38,044 bases of DNA from positions 1 through 38,044 of the forward strand of contig CACAAB010000013.1 in NCBI GenBank assembly GCA_902530325.1. The letters are read 5' to 3'. Shown here one piece after another: positions 25,735 through 35,096 of this stretch. Made by a program: the position numbers and the translations under genes. The stretch is from an uncultured SAR116 cluster alpha proteobacterium. GTDB taxonomy: Bacteria > Pseudomonadota > Alphaproteobacteria > Puniceispirillales > Marisalimonadaceae. The number at the start of each line of letters is the position of its first letter. Positions within the stretch are counted from its first letter, which is position 1. The notes under the pieces were generated by a model. The model was not told the origin of the DNA, ran no database searches, and worked only from the letters and a program-made list of their open reading frames with translations.

Positions 25735-26061
25735 CTATAATTTTTGCACTCGATCTTCTGGATTTGTTACCTCTGTAAATCTAATACCAAATCGTTCACC
25801 AACCATAACTACTTCTCCTTTAGCAATTTTAACCCCATTTGCTAAAATATCTAATGGATCACCAGCTAATCTCTCTAATTCTACTACTGATCCTTCGTTA
25901 AGTCTTAAAAGATCTCTAATCTTTAATTCAGTTGAACCAACTTCAACAGTAAGTTTCACTTCAATATTTTCTAGAACTTTAAGATTATCTAGACCAGTCT
26001 TATCTGTAACTGTTTCTGTAGCTGTTTCTTCAACTTTAGCTTCAGCTTCATTTTCTGCCAT
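25735..26061 (-). CDS. fliN: Flagellar motor switch protein FliN
   Basis: C-ring subunit at the base of the motor, helping switch rotation and receive export cargo. It has 108 residues from the ATG at 26061, which has GAGGAG 7 bases upstream; an ATG at 26079 would place that site inside the gene. An acidic, Thr-rich N-terminal stretch (1-25) leads into the SpoA domain, with 'VKLTVEVGSTELKIRDLLRLNEGSVVELERLAGDPLDILANG' and 'VVMVGERFGIRFTEV'. It follows fliM by 18 bp and ends the fliKLMN unit. Confidence 0.96.
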   Translation of the reverse strand: MAENEAEAKVEETATETVTDKTGLDNLKVLENIEVKLTVEVGSTELKIRDLLRLNEGSVVELERLAGDPLDILANGVKIAKGEVVMVGERFGIRFTEVTNPEDRVQKL

Positions 26062-26079
26062 AATATTACTCCTCAACAA

Positions 26080-27048
26080 TTATAATCTATTTTTCAAACT
26101 TATTGCAACTTGGCCATTCGTTTCACCAATTTCAGCTTTGAACAAAAGTTTATCGTTCACTAAAAAATCTACACCATCAATAGGAGGTAAATTCATTGTA
26201 TCACCTGCTTTAAATTGAATTAAATTAGATAATGAAACAGACGGTTCACTCAAAATTGCAGAAACAGGAAGTGGAACGTTCAATACAGATTTTTCTAAGC
26301 GCTCTCTCCAACTAGAATCGTCATTAATTATGTCAGATTGCACTCTTGAACGTAAAAGAGAAGCAATTGGTTTTAGAGTTTGCAAAGGATAAATTATATC
26401 AAATGAAGCTGAGTCAACATTGGGAAGCTGTACTACAAAGGAACAAATGATTACCGAGTCTGATGATTCAACTAAAGTTGCAAATTGTGGATTAATTTCT
26501 CTGCTTTGATGCTTTATTGTTATCGGCATAAGGTCCTTCCAAGCAGTTTCAAGGCATTGAGATATCCCATCTGATACTATTTCAATTATTCTATCTTCAG
26601 TAGCAGTGAACTCTGCTTTAGCCGAAGGAAAATTTGCTAATTTTCCACCGTAATAACAGTTTGTTAAAACACTAATAAAAGAAGGTTCAAGTACAAGTAA
26701 CATCGATCCTCTAAGCTCATCAATTCTACTTGTGCTTAAGCTCATAAAACTATTAAGACCTGCACTGTATTCGTCGTAAGTTTTTACTTCAGGAGGGAAT
26801 GGGTTTATCTTTGGTTGCAATCTTATCATTGGTAAAAATATACTTCTAACTAATCGAGCAAATCGTTCATTAATTAATCTTAATGCATAGTAATCACCAA
26901 GAAGTTCAAGGTTATCAGAACCAAATGTAAAATCAGTCACTTCAACATCATTGTTCAATCCAGAGTTTGCAGTAATATCACCAGACTGAAGTCCTTCCAT
27001 TAACGCTGATACTTCGTCAGAAGATAATTTACGAGATGTATTAGACAT
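26080..27048 (-). CDS. fliM: Flagellar motor switch protein FliM
   Basis: C-ring protein that binds phosphorylated CheY and connects FliG to FliN. It has 322 residues. The N-terminal 'KLSSDEVSALMEGLQSGDI' is the CheY-binding peptide region. The CheC-like middle domain contains 'LINERFARLVRSIF' and a degenerate 'YYGGKLANF' where many proteins have GGxG. The SpoA domain is at the end (about 245-320, 'LPVSAILSEPSVSLSNLIQFKAGDTMNL'). AGGA lies 10 bases upstream of the ATG. Confidence 0.95.
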   Translation of the reverse strand: MSNTSRKLSSDEVSALMEGLQSGDITANSGLNNDVEVTDFTFGSDNLELLGDYYALRLINERFARLVRSIFLPMIRLQPKINPFPPEVKTYDEYSAGLNSFMSLSTSRIDELRGSMLLVLEPSFISVLTNCYYGGKLANFPSAKAEFTATEDRIIEIVSDGISQCLETAWKDLMPITIKHQSREINPQFATLVESSDSVIICSFVVQLPNVDSASFDIIYPLQTLKPIASLLRSRVQSDIINDDSSWRERLEKSVLNVPLPVSAILSEPSVSLSNLIQFKAGDTMNLPPIDGVDFLVNDKLLFKAEIGETNGQVAISLKNRL

Positions 27049-27065
27049 TAATTTTAAATCCTATT

Positions 27066-27665
27066 TTATTGTAAAATAAATGCAGTGAAATATACATCTT
27101 CTATACCTGGAAATTCATCAAGAGATTCTAATTTTTTATTTAGAACAACCATCAATCTATCTGATAACTTTTTCTTACCATCACTTCCAGAAATATCTTC
27201 CTCTGTAAAATCACTTATAGTTGACAATATTTCTGAGCGTAAAGCTAATTGATGGGAGTCAACAACCTCCATTACTTTTTCATCATACTGCGTGGAAACA
27301 CCAACACTTACCTGCAAAAATTTTCTACTTCCTTTTAAGTTTGTAGTAAAATCACCTGGAAATTCGAAATAAGTAGTTTCATAACTATCAACCTCTGGTA
27401 TGGCTTTAACATTCTTTTTTATTATACCATCTTCACCTTCTTCTTCACCTTCTTTATTTTCAACTTCTTCAGTTTTTTTCTTTTCTGCTTCTTTTCCTTC
27501 AATTATTTGATTAACTTCAGCTGAAGGATCTGGTTCAGGTTCACCACCAAATAAAAAATAACCAATACCTAATCCAACAGCTATTAATAAAAAGCCGCCT
27601 ACTACAAAAATAATTATTTTTAACAAATTACTTTTTTTTGGTTCTTCTTCTACTTCTTCTGCCAT
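27066..27665 (-). CDS. fliL: Flagellar basal body-associated protein FliL
   Basis: Single-pass inner-membrane protein next to the stator that supports torque generation. It has 199 residues: a short cytoplasmic part, a transmembrane helix (about 14-39), a long acidic Glu/Lys linker (about 42-85) and the periplasmic FliL domain ('YFEFPGDFTTNLKGSRKFLQVSVGVSTQYDEKVMEVVDSHQLALRSEILSTISD' region). The Glu-rich linker is longer than usual. It lies between fliK and fliM. Confidence 0.93.
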   Translation of the reverse strand: MAEEVEEEPKKSNLLKIIIFVVGGFLLIAVGLGIGYFLFGGEPEPDPSAEVNQIIEGKEAEKKKTEEVENKEGEEEGEDGIIKKNVKAIPEVDSYETTYFEFPGDFTTNLKGSRKFLQVSVGVSTQYDEKVMEVVDSHQLALRSEILSTISDFTEEDISGSDGKKKLSDRLMVVLNKKLESLDEFPGIEDVYFTAFILQ

Positions 27666-27690
27666 TTTTTTCTCGCTACTTGATTGTTGA

Positions 27691-29007
27691 TTATGCTATT
27701 GCGTTTACGATATGTCTAGATGAAACATTTTCATCCAAGCTTTTTTTATTATCTTTTTGTTCATTTTCAGCTTCGGATTTTAATAATTCATTTTGACCAT
27801 TATTATTAGAATTTCTGTTAAAACTATTTTTGGAACCAAAATATTGACTTTCTTCTTTAGCGAAGAATTCTAAATCAATTCCTTGATCATTAAAAAGTTT
27901 TTGAAGATGATTTTCATTTTGAGTTAATGCACTTGTAACAAAAGTGTTTTCTGTAATAATTTTTACTTGCCCTGCACCATTTTTTAAGTTTATGGAGACT
28001 TTAAGTCTTCCTAAATTTTTAGGTTTAAGATTAAATTCAATTTCTTCTCCACCATTTGCCAAAGCATTTTCTATTCTAGAAACAAGTTTTGAAGTCCAAC
28101 CTTTCTGGGTTAAATCAAGATTCTCTAGCAAACCTTCAAAGACGGAATTGAAACCTCCGTTTGTAAGTGTGGTATGATTTTGCTGGGAAAATTGATTGCC
28201 CTTACTGCCAGACTCAATGGAAGTTTGAATATTTAACACTTTGTCATTTATTTTAATTTCGTTCATCTTATTCTTTATCAATTCATCACTTATTTGATTA
28301 TTGATATAAGTTAAATTGTTGTTATTTAATAATTTAGAGTCTATTTTCTCTTTATTTTGGAAAGAATTAGAATGTGATAATTCATATAATTTATTAGGAT
28401 GATTATTTTTTTTAATTTTTTTTACAAAATTTATTTGTTTATTATTAGAAGTTAACGTTTGATGATTATCTAATTTTTGTTCAGATTTTATTGTTTCATT
28501 CGTATTTTTTTTAATAACATTTGCTACAGTAGATTTTTCTACACTATTATTAATAGACTGCTCTATACTTTTAATAACAGGTGTTGAACCTTTAAAACTT
28601 TCATTTTTTGTCTTATTATTTAATTCTTTAAAGTTATTATGTGCAGGAAACTTAATAAAAATGTTTTTGTTATATTTCTTTGCAAAATCTAAGAAACTTA
28701 ATATTTTGTCTTTCATTTCAGTTTCAATAGTTTGATTGGATTTTATAGCACTTTTTACACTCTGAAAATCAACTGAATTTAAATCAGTAATGCTTAAATT
28801 AGGCAAAATACTTGATAGATAATCAATAATTTTAATTTCATCTTCTTTAAATACAAATTCTAAATCATCTGATGATTTATGCGTTTCTACTTCATTATTA
28901 TTTAACGTGATGGAAAATAATGAACTCAATATAGAAGTATTATCATTTCCTTTATTTAAAGTAGATAGATAATCTGTATTATTATTTAGATCATTTGTAA
29001 TTTTCAT
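27691..29007 (-). CDS. fliK: Flagellar hook-length control protein FliK
   Basis: Secreted ruler that measures hook length and triggers the FlhB specificity switch. It has 438 residues. The first 290 or so are low-complexity, rich in Asn, Lys and Ser, as expected for the divergent ruler part. The conserved C-terminal domain (about 305-385) has 'EIEFNLKPKNLGRLKVSINLKNGAGQVKIITEN', matching the L-x-P-x-x-L-G signature. The start has GGA 8 bases upstream and is preceded by a sigma-54 promoter. It heads the fliKLMN unit. Confidence 0.9.
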   Translation of the reverse strand: MKITNDLNNNTDYLSTLNKGNDNTSILSSLFSITLNNNEVETHKSSDDLEFVFKEDEIKIIDYLSSILPNLSITDLNSVDFQSVKSAIKSNQTIETEMKDKILSFLDFAKKYNKNIFIKFPAHNNFKELNNKTKNESFKGSTPVIKSIEQSINNSVEKSTVANVIKKNTNETIKSEQKLDNHQTLTSNNKQINFVKKIKKNNHPNKLYELSHSNSFQNKEKIDSKLLNNNNLTYINNQISDELIKNKMNEIKINDKVLNIQTSIESGSKGNQFSQQNHTTLTNGGFNSVFEGLLENLDLTQKGWTSKLVSRIENALANGGEEIEFNLKPKNLGRLKVSINLKNGAGQVKIITENTFVTSALTQNENHLQKLFNDQGIDLEFFAKEESQYFGSKNSFNRNSNNNGQNELLKSEAENEQKDNKKSLDENVSSRHIVNAIA

Positions 29008-29035
29008 TTTTAATTTCCATATTTTGAGACTGTTT

Positions 29036-29050
29036 GCAAATACAGTGCCA
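29036..29050 (-). promoter_or_regulatory. Sigma-54 promoter of fliKLMN
   Basis: Minus-strand sequence TGGCACT-GTAT-TTGC, with GG and GC elements separated by ten bases. Its TGGCAC is an exact match to the -24 consensus. It lies in the 71 bp gap between fliJ and fliK. Transcription should start near 29024, about 17 bases before the fliK ATG. It is the best -24 match of the four such sites in the window. Confidence 0.85.
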
Positions 29051-29078
29051 TTATTAAAATATGTTAATTTATAACGTT

Positions 29079-29471
29079 TTATTGATGATTTTTCTTCTCT
29101 AATTCACTAATGTAAGATTTTTTATATTCTAAAGATTTTTCTTCAGCTTTGATTTTCTTTAGATTATTAATGATAATTTTCTTTTTTATTGTTTCTTTTT
29201 CTGCAAGTAAATATTTATTTCTATTTGATGCAATATGTTTTTGATTTTGAAGCGTAGTTAATAGTTGAGAATTATTTTTAAAATATCCTGCATTAATAAT
29301 TTTATTTGAGGAAGTGAACTTACTACTTTCTATAATTGTATTTATTTGATCTATAAGGTTATCATTTTTAAGGATTTCATTTTGTAACAAATTAGAATTA
29401 TTAATTTCTTTGGAAATATCTTTTTTTCTGATTGTAGCAAGTCTTTGAAATCTTTTGATTTTTTTTTTCAA
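29079..29471 (-). CDS. fliJ: Flagellar export chaperone FliJ
   Basis: Cytoplasmic coiled-coil protein that inserts into the FliI hexamer and links the ATPase to the export gate. It has 130 residues, is highly charged and almost entirely helical ('KKIKRFQRLATIRKKDISKEINNSNLLQNEILKNDNLIDQIN...'). The sequence is not distinctive. Length, coiled-coil pattern and position directly after fliI give the call. The start is a TTG at 29469-29471, with AGG about 9 bases upstream. It is the last gene before the fliK promoter. Confidence 0.82.
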   Translation of the reverse strand: MKKKIKRFQRLATIRKKDISKEINNSNLLQNEILKNDNLIDQINTIIESSKFTSSNKIINAGYFKNNSQLLTTLQNQKHIASNRNKYLLAEKETIKKKIIINNLKKIKAEEKSLEYKKSYISELEKKNHQ

Positions 29472-29480
29472 CTGTCTTAC

Positions 29481-30800
29481 CTATTCATACAATCTTATTA
29501 ATTCTGATTTTGCATTTTCAAAACTTGCTTTTTCAGAATTACTTTGAGATATAAAATCAATCAATTTTGGCCACATAGCAATAGCATCATCAAGATCTTT
29601 ATCTTGCCCATGAGTGTACCCTCCCATTAATATCAGATCCTTATTTTCTATGTAAGAACTAATATGTTTTCTGAATAATTTTGATGCATTTAAATGATCA
29701 ACTGTGATTAGCTCATTCATTACCCTACTAACTGAGTTGGATATATCAACTGCTGGATAAATACCCATCTGTGCATTTAATCTACTTAACACGATATGAC
29801 CATCAAGAATCGCTCTTGCTGTATCTACAACTGGGTCGTTATTATCATCTCCATCAGCTAAAATTGTATAAAATGAAGTAATGCTGCCATCTCCTTGATC
29901 ATTTGTTCCTGTCCTTTCTATTAAATTAGGGATCATAGAAATTACTGAAGGTGGATAACCTTTTGACGTTGCAACTTCTCCTAAAGACAATCCAATTTCT
30001 CTTTTTGCATGTGCAATCCTTGTTAAGCTATCCATTATTAGTAAAACATTTTTACCTTGATCTCTAAAATATTCTGCTATTGCTGTGGCTCTGTTTGCTC
30101 CCCTAATTCTCATTAACGGAGATCTATCGGCTGGAACAGCAACTACAGTAATTTTATGAGATGTTTCATCTTTAAACAAATCATTGACCATTGCACCAAC
30201 TTCTCTTGCTCTTTCCCCAATTAGAGCAATTACAACTACATCTGCTTCAGTATATTTACTCATCATTCCTAGCAAGACTGATTTTCCAACCCCTGAGCCA
30301 GCAATAATACCTAGTCTTTGACCTTGACCAACAGTCAATAAAGCATTTATAATTCTTACTCCAACGTCTAATGGCTTTTTAATTAAACTTTTTTTTAAAG
30401 GATTCATAACTTTACCCATAAGTGGCCATTTATGTTTGACTTCTCCTAAAGGTTTTTCATCTAATGGTTTGCCGAAGGCATCAGTTACTCTTCCTAATAA
30501 AGAATTATCTACATATATATATCTTCCATCATCTTTTAATGAAACTTCACAGCCAGACACTATATGAGAAGAATGTTCTAAGATAGCAAGCATGTTATGC
30601 TTTTCGTTGAAACGAATTACTTCAGCAAGTATTTCTTTTCCCATTTGATCTTTTACAACACAAATACTTCCTATTGGAGCTGGAAATGGGTCACAGAAGA
30701 TAATATTACCATCAAAATGATTAACTCTTCCTAAGCTAAGTATTGATTTAGGCCTTTTAAATTGGGAAATATTTTCAATTAGATTCGTCTCAAAATTCAT
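29481..30800 (-). CDS. fliI: Flagellum-specific ATPase FliI
   Basis: Hexameric ATPase of the flagellar type III export apparatus, related to the F1 beta subunit. It has 439 residues. Walker A is 'GSGVGKS' (168-174). 'ALIGERAREVGAMVNDLF', the Walker B region 'NVLLIMDSLTRIAHAKREIGLSLGE' and 'YPAVDISNSVSRVM' are canonical. GGAAG lies 6 bases upstream of the ATG. It sits between fliH and fliJ. Confidence 0.97.
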   Translation of the reverse strand: MNFETNLIENISQFKRPKSILSLGRVNHFDGNIIFCDPFPAPIGSICVVKDQMGKEILAEVIRFNEKHNMLAILEHSSHIVSGCEVSLKDDGRYIYVDNSLLGRVTDAFGKPLDEKPLGEVKHKWPLMGKVMNPLKKSLIKKPLDVGVRIINALLTVGQGQRLGIIAGSGVGKSVLLGMMSKYTEADVVVIALIGERAREVGAMVNDLFKDETSHKITVVAVPADRSPLMRIRGANRATAIAEYFRDQGKNVLLIMDSLTRIAHAKREIGLSLGEVATSKGYPPSVISMIPNLIERTGTNDQGDGSITSFYTILADGDDNNDPVVDTARAILDGHIVLSRLNAQMGIYPAVDISNSVSRVMNELITVDHLNASKLFRKHISSYIENKDLILMGGYTHGQDKDLDDAIAMWPKLIDFISQSNSEKASFENAKSELIRLYE

Positions 30801-30818
30801 AAACTGCTTCCAATATTT

Positions 30819-31961
30819 TTATTTATTATAAATACTTTTTTCTGAATAACGCATTCCATCACAATTTAAAATTATGTCTCCTCTTGAAAGGTCTTTATTA
30901 GAGACAAAAACTTTTGTTTCTTTATTTTTATTGAAATCTGTAATTTTGTTAAGTGCCTGCAAATCCTCTTCATTAACCTCAATTGTAATTTTATTTTCAT
31001 AACAATTAATATTTTTTAGAAAAGATTTTATTTTTTTTTCATATTTCTCTGGCATTTTATCTATTTGGTAACCAGCCAATTCATATGCAATTTCAAGAAT
31101 TTTATTCTTGACAACTTCATTAATAGCGGTCTCAGACAAACTTGATAATGATGAGAAAATATTTTTAAAATTTTCATAATCTTTTAAAATTTTTTCCGCA
31201 TCAGAATTAGTAACTTTAGTTTCTTGTTCTAGACTTTTTGAAGATATATTATCAATTTGATTCATTGATTGAGAAACAGCGTCTCTAACTGAATCTAGAG
31301 CTTGTTGAGTTTCGTTGTTAATCCCCATATCTTCTTTTAATTTTGTATTTTCTAGATGATCTTCATGTTTTTCATCAATAGTCGTGTTTTCTGTTACGTT
31401 ATCTTCTTGGGCTACTTTTTGAAGTTGATTTCCTTCTTCGCCAACTTTTTTACCACTTAGATCTTCATCTGTTTTGTTTTCATTTAATTGTATTTCGCTT
31501 TTAACATCATTAATTTTTTCGTCTTGAACTGTTTTTTCTGATAGTTCTTCATCGTCAACTTTATTTTCATTTTTAAAACTTGTATCCTCATCTATTTTAT
31601 TTTCAGTTGGTTGCGCATTACTTTTAGCATCTATATTATTTTTATCTTTATTTTTTTCATTTGGCTCTTCTTCTTGTGACTTTTGTTCTTGAACAAGGGT
31701 TTCACTATCTAATTTTAAATTTGTAGTTTTTTCTTGCGTATTTTTTTTAATTTGATCCCCTTCAACATTTTCTTTTGATTGAAAATCAAGAGCAATATCA
31801 ATTAATGATTTTTTGACAAAATCAGAATTATTTGAAATGTTTTTTTCTTCAAAAACTGTTTCAGATTGAGATTTTAAAATAGATTTAATCTCATCACTGC
31901 TCAAAGGTATGATATTTTGAGCATTATTATTTTCTTGATCTTGTTTCATAGATAAATTCAT
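30819..31961 (-). CDS. fliH: Flagellar assembly protein FliH with long acidic N-terminal extension
   Basis: Regulator and peripheral stalk of the FliI ATPase. It has 380 residues, against about 230 typical. The first 210 or so are an acidic, Glu/Asn/Lys-rich low-complexity region with an imperfect internal repeat ('QPTENKIDEDTS' and 'QLNENKTDEDLS'). The C-terminal part (about 240-380) is helical followed by a beta region, with 'EDLQALNKI' and 'SRGDIILNCDGMRYSE', as in FliH. Position between fliG and fliI supports the call strongly. No clear Shine-Dalgarno sequence precedes the ATG at 31961; the ATG at 31949 is an alternative. Confidence 0.85.
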   Translation of the reverse strand: MNLSMKQDQENNNAQNIIPLSSDEIKSILKSQSETVFEEKNISNNSDFVKKSLIDIALDFQSKENVEGDQIKKNTQEKTTNLKLDSETLVQEQKSQEEEPNEKNKDKNNIDAKSNAQPTENKIDEDTSFKNENKVDDEELSEKTVQDEKINDVKSEIQLNENKTDEDLSGKKVGEEGNQLQKVAQEDNVTENTTIDEKHEDHLENTKLKEDMGINNETQQALDSVRDAVSQSMNQIDNISSKSLEQETKVTNSDAEKILKDYENFKNIFSSLSSLSETAINEVVKNKILEIAYELAGYQIDKMPEKYEKKIKSFLKNINCYENKITIEVNEEDLQALNKITDFNKNKETKVFVSNKDLSRGDIILNCDGMRYSEKSIYNK

Positions 31962-31975
31962 GACATTAAACTAAA

Positions 31976-33013
31976 TTATACATAATCATCGCCACCACGA
32001 CCTGCTAACACAATAGTTCCTTCATCAGACATCCTTCTTGCTACAGCTATAATTTGTTTCTGTGCTTCCTGCACCTCTGTCAACCTTACTGGACCAAGTG
32101 CTTCCATCTCGTCTTGTATATTTGCTGCAGCACGTTGAGACATACATCCAAATAGTTTTGATTTCAATTCTTCATCAGCCCCTTTAAGAGCTAGAATAAT
32201 TAAATCATCTTCAACAGCACGAAGAAGTGTCTGAAGTGATTTATCATCAGATAATAATAATGTTTCAAATACAAACATACTATCTTGAATATCTTGCATT
32301 AATTGTTTGTCGTCTTTTAAAATCTCTTTCATTATTTTTGCTTCACCATCTTGGCTCAAGAAATTCATGATTTTAGCAGCTGCTGGGACCCCACCAACTT
32401 TACTAGCTCTTAAACTAGCATTGGAAGAGAAAACTTTTTGCATTACCCTATCTAACTCCTTTAATGCTTCAGGCTGAACCGTTTCCAATGTTGCTATTCT
32501 TTTAATTATATCTGATTGACTTTTTTCAGGCATAAAGGTCAAAACGTCTGATGCGGTGGAAGGTTCTAAATAAGAAATAATTAATGCTATAATTTGTGGA
32601 TGTTCATCAATTATCAAGTCAGCAATTGATCTAGCATCAAGCCAGTCAAGTATTTCAATTGCTTTGTTGCTATCCGATGGGGTGATTTTTCCTAGAACAG
32701 TTTGTGCTTTATCTTCGCCTAATGATTTAGTTAAAACGTTTTTTATGTAACCACCTCCAGATATCCCAAGACTTGTTTGTGCCTTAATAATTGCTAAAAA
32801 CTCGTCTAAAACTAAATTAACTGTATCTTGCCCTAAACCTTGAACAGAATACATTGCTGAACCAAGTACTTGAACTTCTTTTGGAGAGAGGTTACCCATT
32901 ATTTCTGCAGCCTCATCCTCACCAATTAACATCATTAAAATCGCACATTTTTGTGTACCTGTTAAGCCTTGGTAAACTTCGTCTGCATTTGGTTTTTTTA
33001 CTGCTTCTGCCAT
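31976..33013 (-). CDS. fliG: Flagellar motor switch protein FliG
   Basis: C-ring protein that contacts the stators and generates torque. It has 345 residues. The N-domain contains 'LTGTQKCAILMMLIGEDEAAEIM', the middle domain the EHPQ motif in 'IIDEHPQIIALIISYLEP', and the C-domain the charged torque helix region 'LALKGADEELKSKLFGCMSQRAAANIQDEMEALGPVRLTEVEQAQ'-like sequence. Charged residues needed for torque are present. TAGGGT precedes the ATG. It lies between fliF and fliH. Confidence 0.97.
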   Translation of the reverse strand: MAEAVKKPNADEVYQGLTGTQKCAILMMLIGEDEAAEIMGNLSPKEVQVLGSAMYSVQGLGQDTVNLVLDEFLAIIKAQTSLGISGGGYIKNVLTKSLGEDKAQTVLGKITPSDSNKAIEILDWLDARSIADLIIDEHPQIIALIISYLEPSTASDVLTFMPEKSQSDIIKRIATLETVQPEALKELDRVMQKVFSSNASLRASKVGGVPAAAKIMNFLSQDGEAKIMKEILKDDKQLMQDIQDSMFVFETLLLSDDKSLQTLLRAVEDDLIILALKGADEELKSKLFGCMSQRAAANIQDEMEALGPVRLTEVQEAQKQIIAVARRMSDEGTIVLAGRGGDDYV

Positions 33014-33034
33014 TTTATTACCCTACTCTCTACT

Positions 33035-34747
33035 TTATTCTTTTTCCATCATATTTTTAAAGACACTAGAGACTCGACCTGCCTCGTCGCCGACTATCAT
33101 TCTTATTACAGCTACTTTATCATCATAAGTATTAGCTGTGTCCAACATTTCTGCTGAGATGGCAGCCTTCTTAGGTTTTAACTTTGCTTTTATGTCTTCA
33201 AGAGATTCACCTTCCTGAACTTCAATTTTATCATCCATATCCTCTTCTTCATCAGAGGCCATTGCGCCTAATCCAGATGAATAACCAGCTGGTACTAGCA
33301 CTCTTTTCAATAAGGGATGAAGAGCTCCAAATATAACAATTGCTAAAATTAATACTGTTGCTAATTGTTGTGCAAGTTCTTGTACAGATTCATTTTCATA
33401 CCACGGAGCTTCTTCAGCCTCTAAAATATCTACAAAAGGGCTACTTGTAACTGTGACACTATCACCTCTTGCTTCGTCAAATCCAAGTGCTTCTTGAACA
33501 AGAGATTTTATTTCTGCGAGTTTTTCATCACTGAACTTCTCATATGCTATAACACCTTCAGGAGAAATTATTTTCTTTTCACGGATAATTACTGCAGCTT
33601 TAATTTTTTTAATCTCCCCATATTGCGCTTTAGTAGTTTCAACTTTTCTACTTACTTCATAATTTTTAACGGAAGTTTGACTTCTTTGTTTCAAACTTTT
33701 TCCAACTTCTTTTCCTTCTGGAACTTGTGTTTTTAAATCTGGGGCTAAAGGCGGAGCATTAGATAATGCTCCAGGAATACCCCTAGCTTCAGGACTTGCA
33801 CTCTCGTCTAATGAGCTTTGTTCACTTCTTAGGGCATTACCCTTAGGATCAACTGATTCTTCAGTTATTTCTCTTTGGGTGAAATTCATGTCTACATTTA
33901 TTTCAGCCTTCAAATTACCTGCACCAACTATTGGGGTTAACAATGAGATAATTCTAGATTTATATATTTCTCCTAGCCTCATTGTCTGTGACATTTGTTC
34001 ACTAGATATTGACGTAGAAATATCGTTTGATGGTTTAGACAAAAGTTCTCCAAATTGATCAACTACTGTAATATTTTCTGATGGCAAATTTGGGACCGAG
34101 GATGCAACAAGATGGACAATTGATTGTACTTGTTGTCTTCCCAAAGATCTACCATTGGCCAATTTTACGAATACTGAAGCTGATGGAAGAGCTATCTCTC
34201 TTGCAAATACTGTTTTTTCTGGGATAGCTAAATGGACTCTTGCTGAGCTTACTCCAGATATGTGATTAATGGATCTCGATAACTCAGCTTCTAAAGATTG
34301 TTTGATTTTAATTGCTTCAACAGACCTACTTGTTCCCATAGGCATATCACCTAAGCTATCATAACCGTCAGGTACGGACGAAGGAAGACCTTCTCCCGCA
34401 AGAAGCATTCTTGATTCATGGTAATCTTTAACTGGAACAATTACTTCTCCGGTAGATGGATTTAATGTTGCACTAACACCATTTTGCTTCAATGTTTGAA
34501 TTACCAACGCTTTTTCACTTTCTGGAAGTGAAGCAAAAAGTGTAGTCATATCTGATTTTTGCATAGTAAAAAAAATTATTATACCAACAAAAGCAATAAT
34601 TACCCCAAATATTAAAGGAACTGATTTTTGTACAGCTGGATCAGATGTCATTTTCCTAACATTTGAAATAGATGTTGAAATCCTACTTATTATACCTGTA
34701 CTTTGATTTATACCTGTTATATCATTTCCTGTAGTTGCTTCAGCCAT
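33035..34747 (-). CDS. fliF: Flagellar MS-ring protein FliF
   Basis: Forms the MS ring in the inner membrane, the platform for the export gate and C ring. It has 570 residues: a transmembrane helix near 45-62, ring-building motifs ('LFASLPESEKALVIQTLKQNGV', 'LLAGEGLPSS'), and 'RSINHISGVSSARVHLAIPEKTVF'. A second transmembrane helix lies near 460-478, before a cytoplasmic tail. The C-terminal 'ANTYDDKVAVIRMIVGDEAGRVSSVFKNMM' is the FliG-binding peptide. Length and domain order are normal. Confidence 0.97.
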   Translation of the reverse strand: MAEATTGNDITGINQSTGIISRISTSISNVRKMTSDPAVQKSVPLIFGVIIAFVGIIIFFTMQKSDMTTLFASLPESEKALVIQTLKQNGVSATLNPSTGEVIVPVKDYHESRMLLAGEGLPSSVPDGYDSLGDMPMGTSRSVEAIKIKQSLEAELSRSINHISGVSSARVHLAIPEKTVFAREIALPSASVFVKLANGRSLGRQQVQSIVHLVASSVPNLPSENITVVDQFGELLSKPSNDISTSISSEQMSQTMRLGEIYKSRIISLLTPIVGAGNLKAEINVDMNFTQREITEESVDPKGNALRSEQSSLDESASPEARGIPGALSNAPPLAPDLKTQVPEGKEVGKSLKQRSQTSVKNYEVSRKVETTKAQYGEIKKIKAAVIIREKKIISPEGVIAYEKFSDEKLAEIKSLVQEALGFDEARGDSVTVTSSPFVDILEAEEAPWYENESVQELAQQLATVLILAIVIFGALHPLLKRVLVPAGYSSGLGAMASDEEEDMDDKIEVQEGESLEDIKAKLKPKKAAISAEMLDTANTYDDKVAVIRMIVGDEAGRVSSVFKNMMEKE

Positions 34748-34770
34748 AACCTTTTCCTATCAATTTTAAA

Positions 34771-35085
34771 TTAAACGGGCATGTTCATTATATCTTTATA
34801 AGAACTCAATACTTTGTTTCTTACATTTAATGTCATTTGAAATGCAATATTTGAAATTTGCTGTTGCATAATAACCTTTGTTAAATCAGTTTCTTTACCT
34901 AATTCATAATCTTTTGTTATTTTTGAGGCTTTATTTTGACTTTCAGCGACAGATTTAATTGCATCATCAATTTTCTTTGAGAAATCCTCAGCTTGTTTAT
35001 CTAATGAAAAAGCTTCATTAGCTTTTTCTAAAATGTTTTGCCTAAGGATCCCTGTACTAATATTTTGATCTGAAATTTTCATCAT
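34771..35085 (-). CDS. fliE: Flagellar hook-basal body protein FliE
   Basis: Small rod-base protein that joins the MS ring to the proximal rod and is among the first exported subunits. It has 104 residues. The C-terminal 'DLTKVIMQQQISNIAFQMTLNVRNKVLSSYKDIMNMPV' is the conserved family end. Two adjacent ATG codons (35085 and 35082) follow AGGGAAG. It lies between the activator gene and fliF. Confidence 0.93.
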   Translation of the reverse strand: MMKISDQNISTGILRQNILEKANEAFSLDKQAEDFSKKIDDAIKSVAESQNKASKITKDYELGKETDLTKVIMQQQISNIAFQMTLNVRNKVLSSYKDIMNMPV

Positions 35086-35096
35086 ATATCTTCCCT

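Noticed and set aside
32854..33157. Overlapping plus-strand frames at the fliG/fliF junction
   Set aside because: They lie opposite highly conserved FliG and FliF coding sequence and have low-complexity Phe/Tyr/Leu-rich products.
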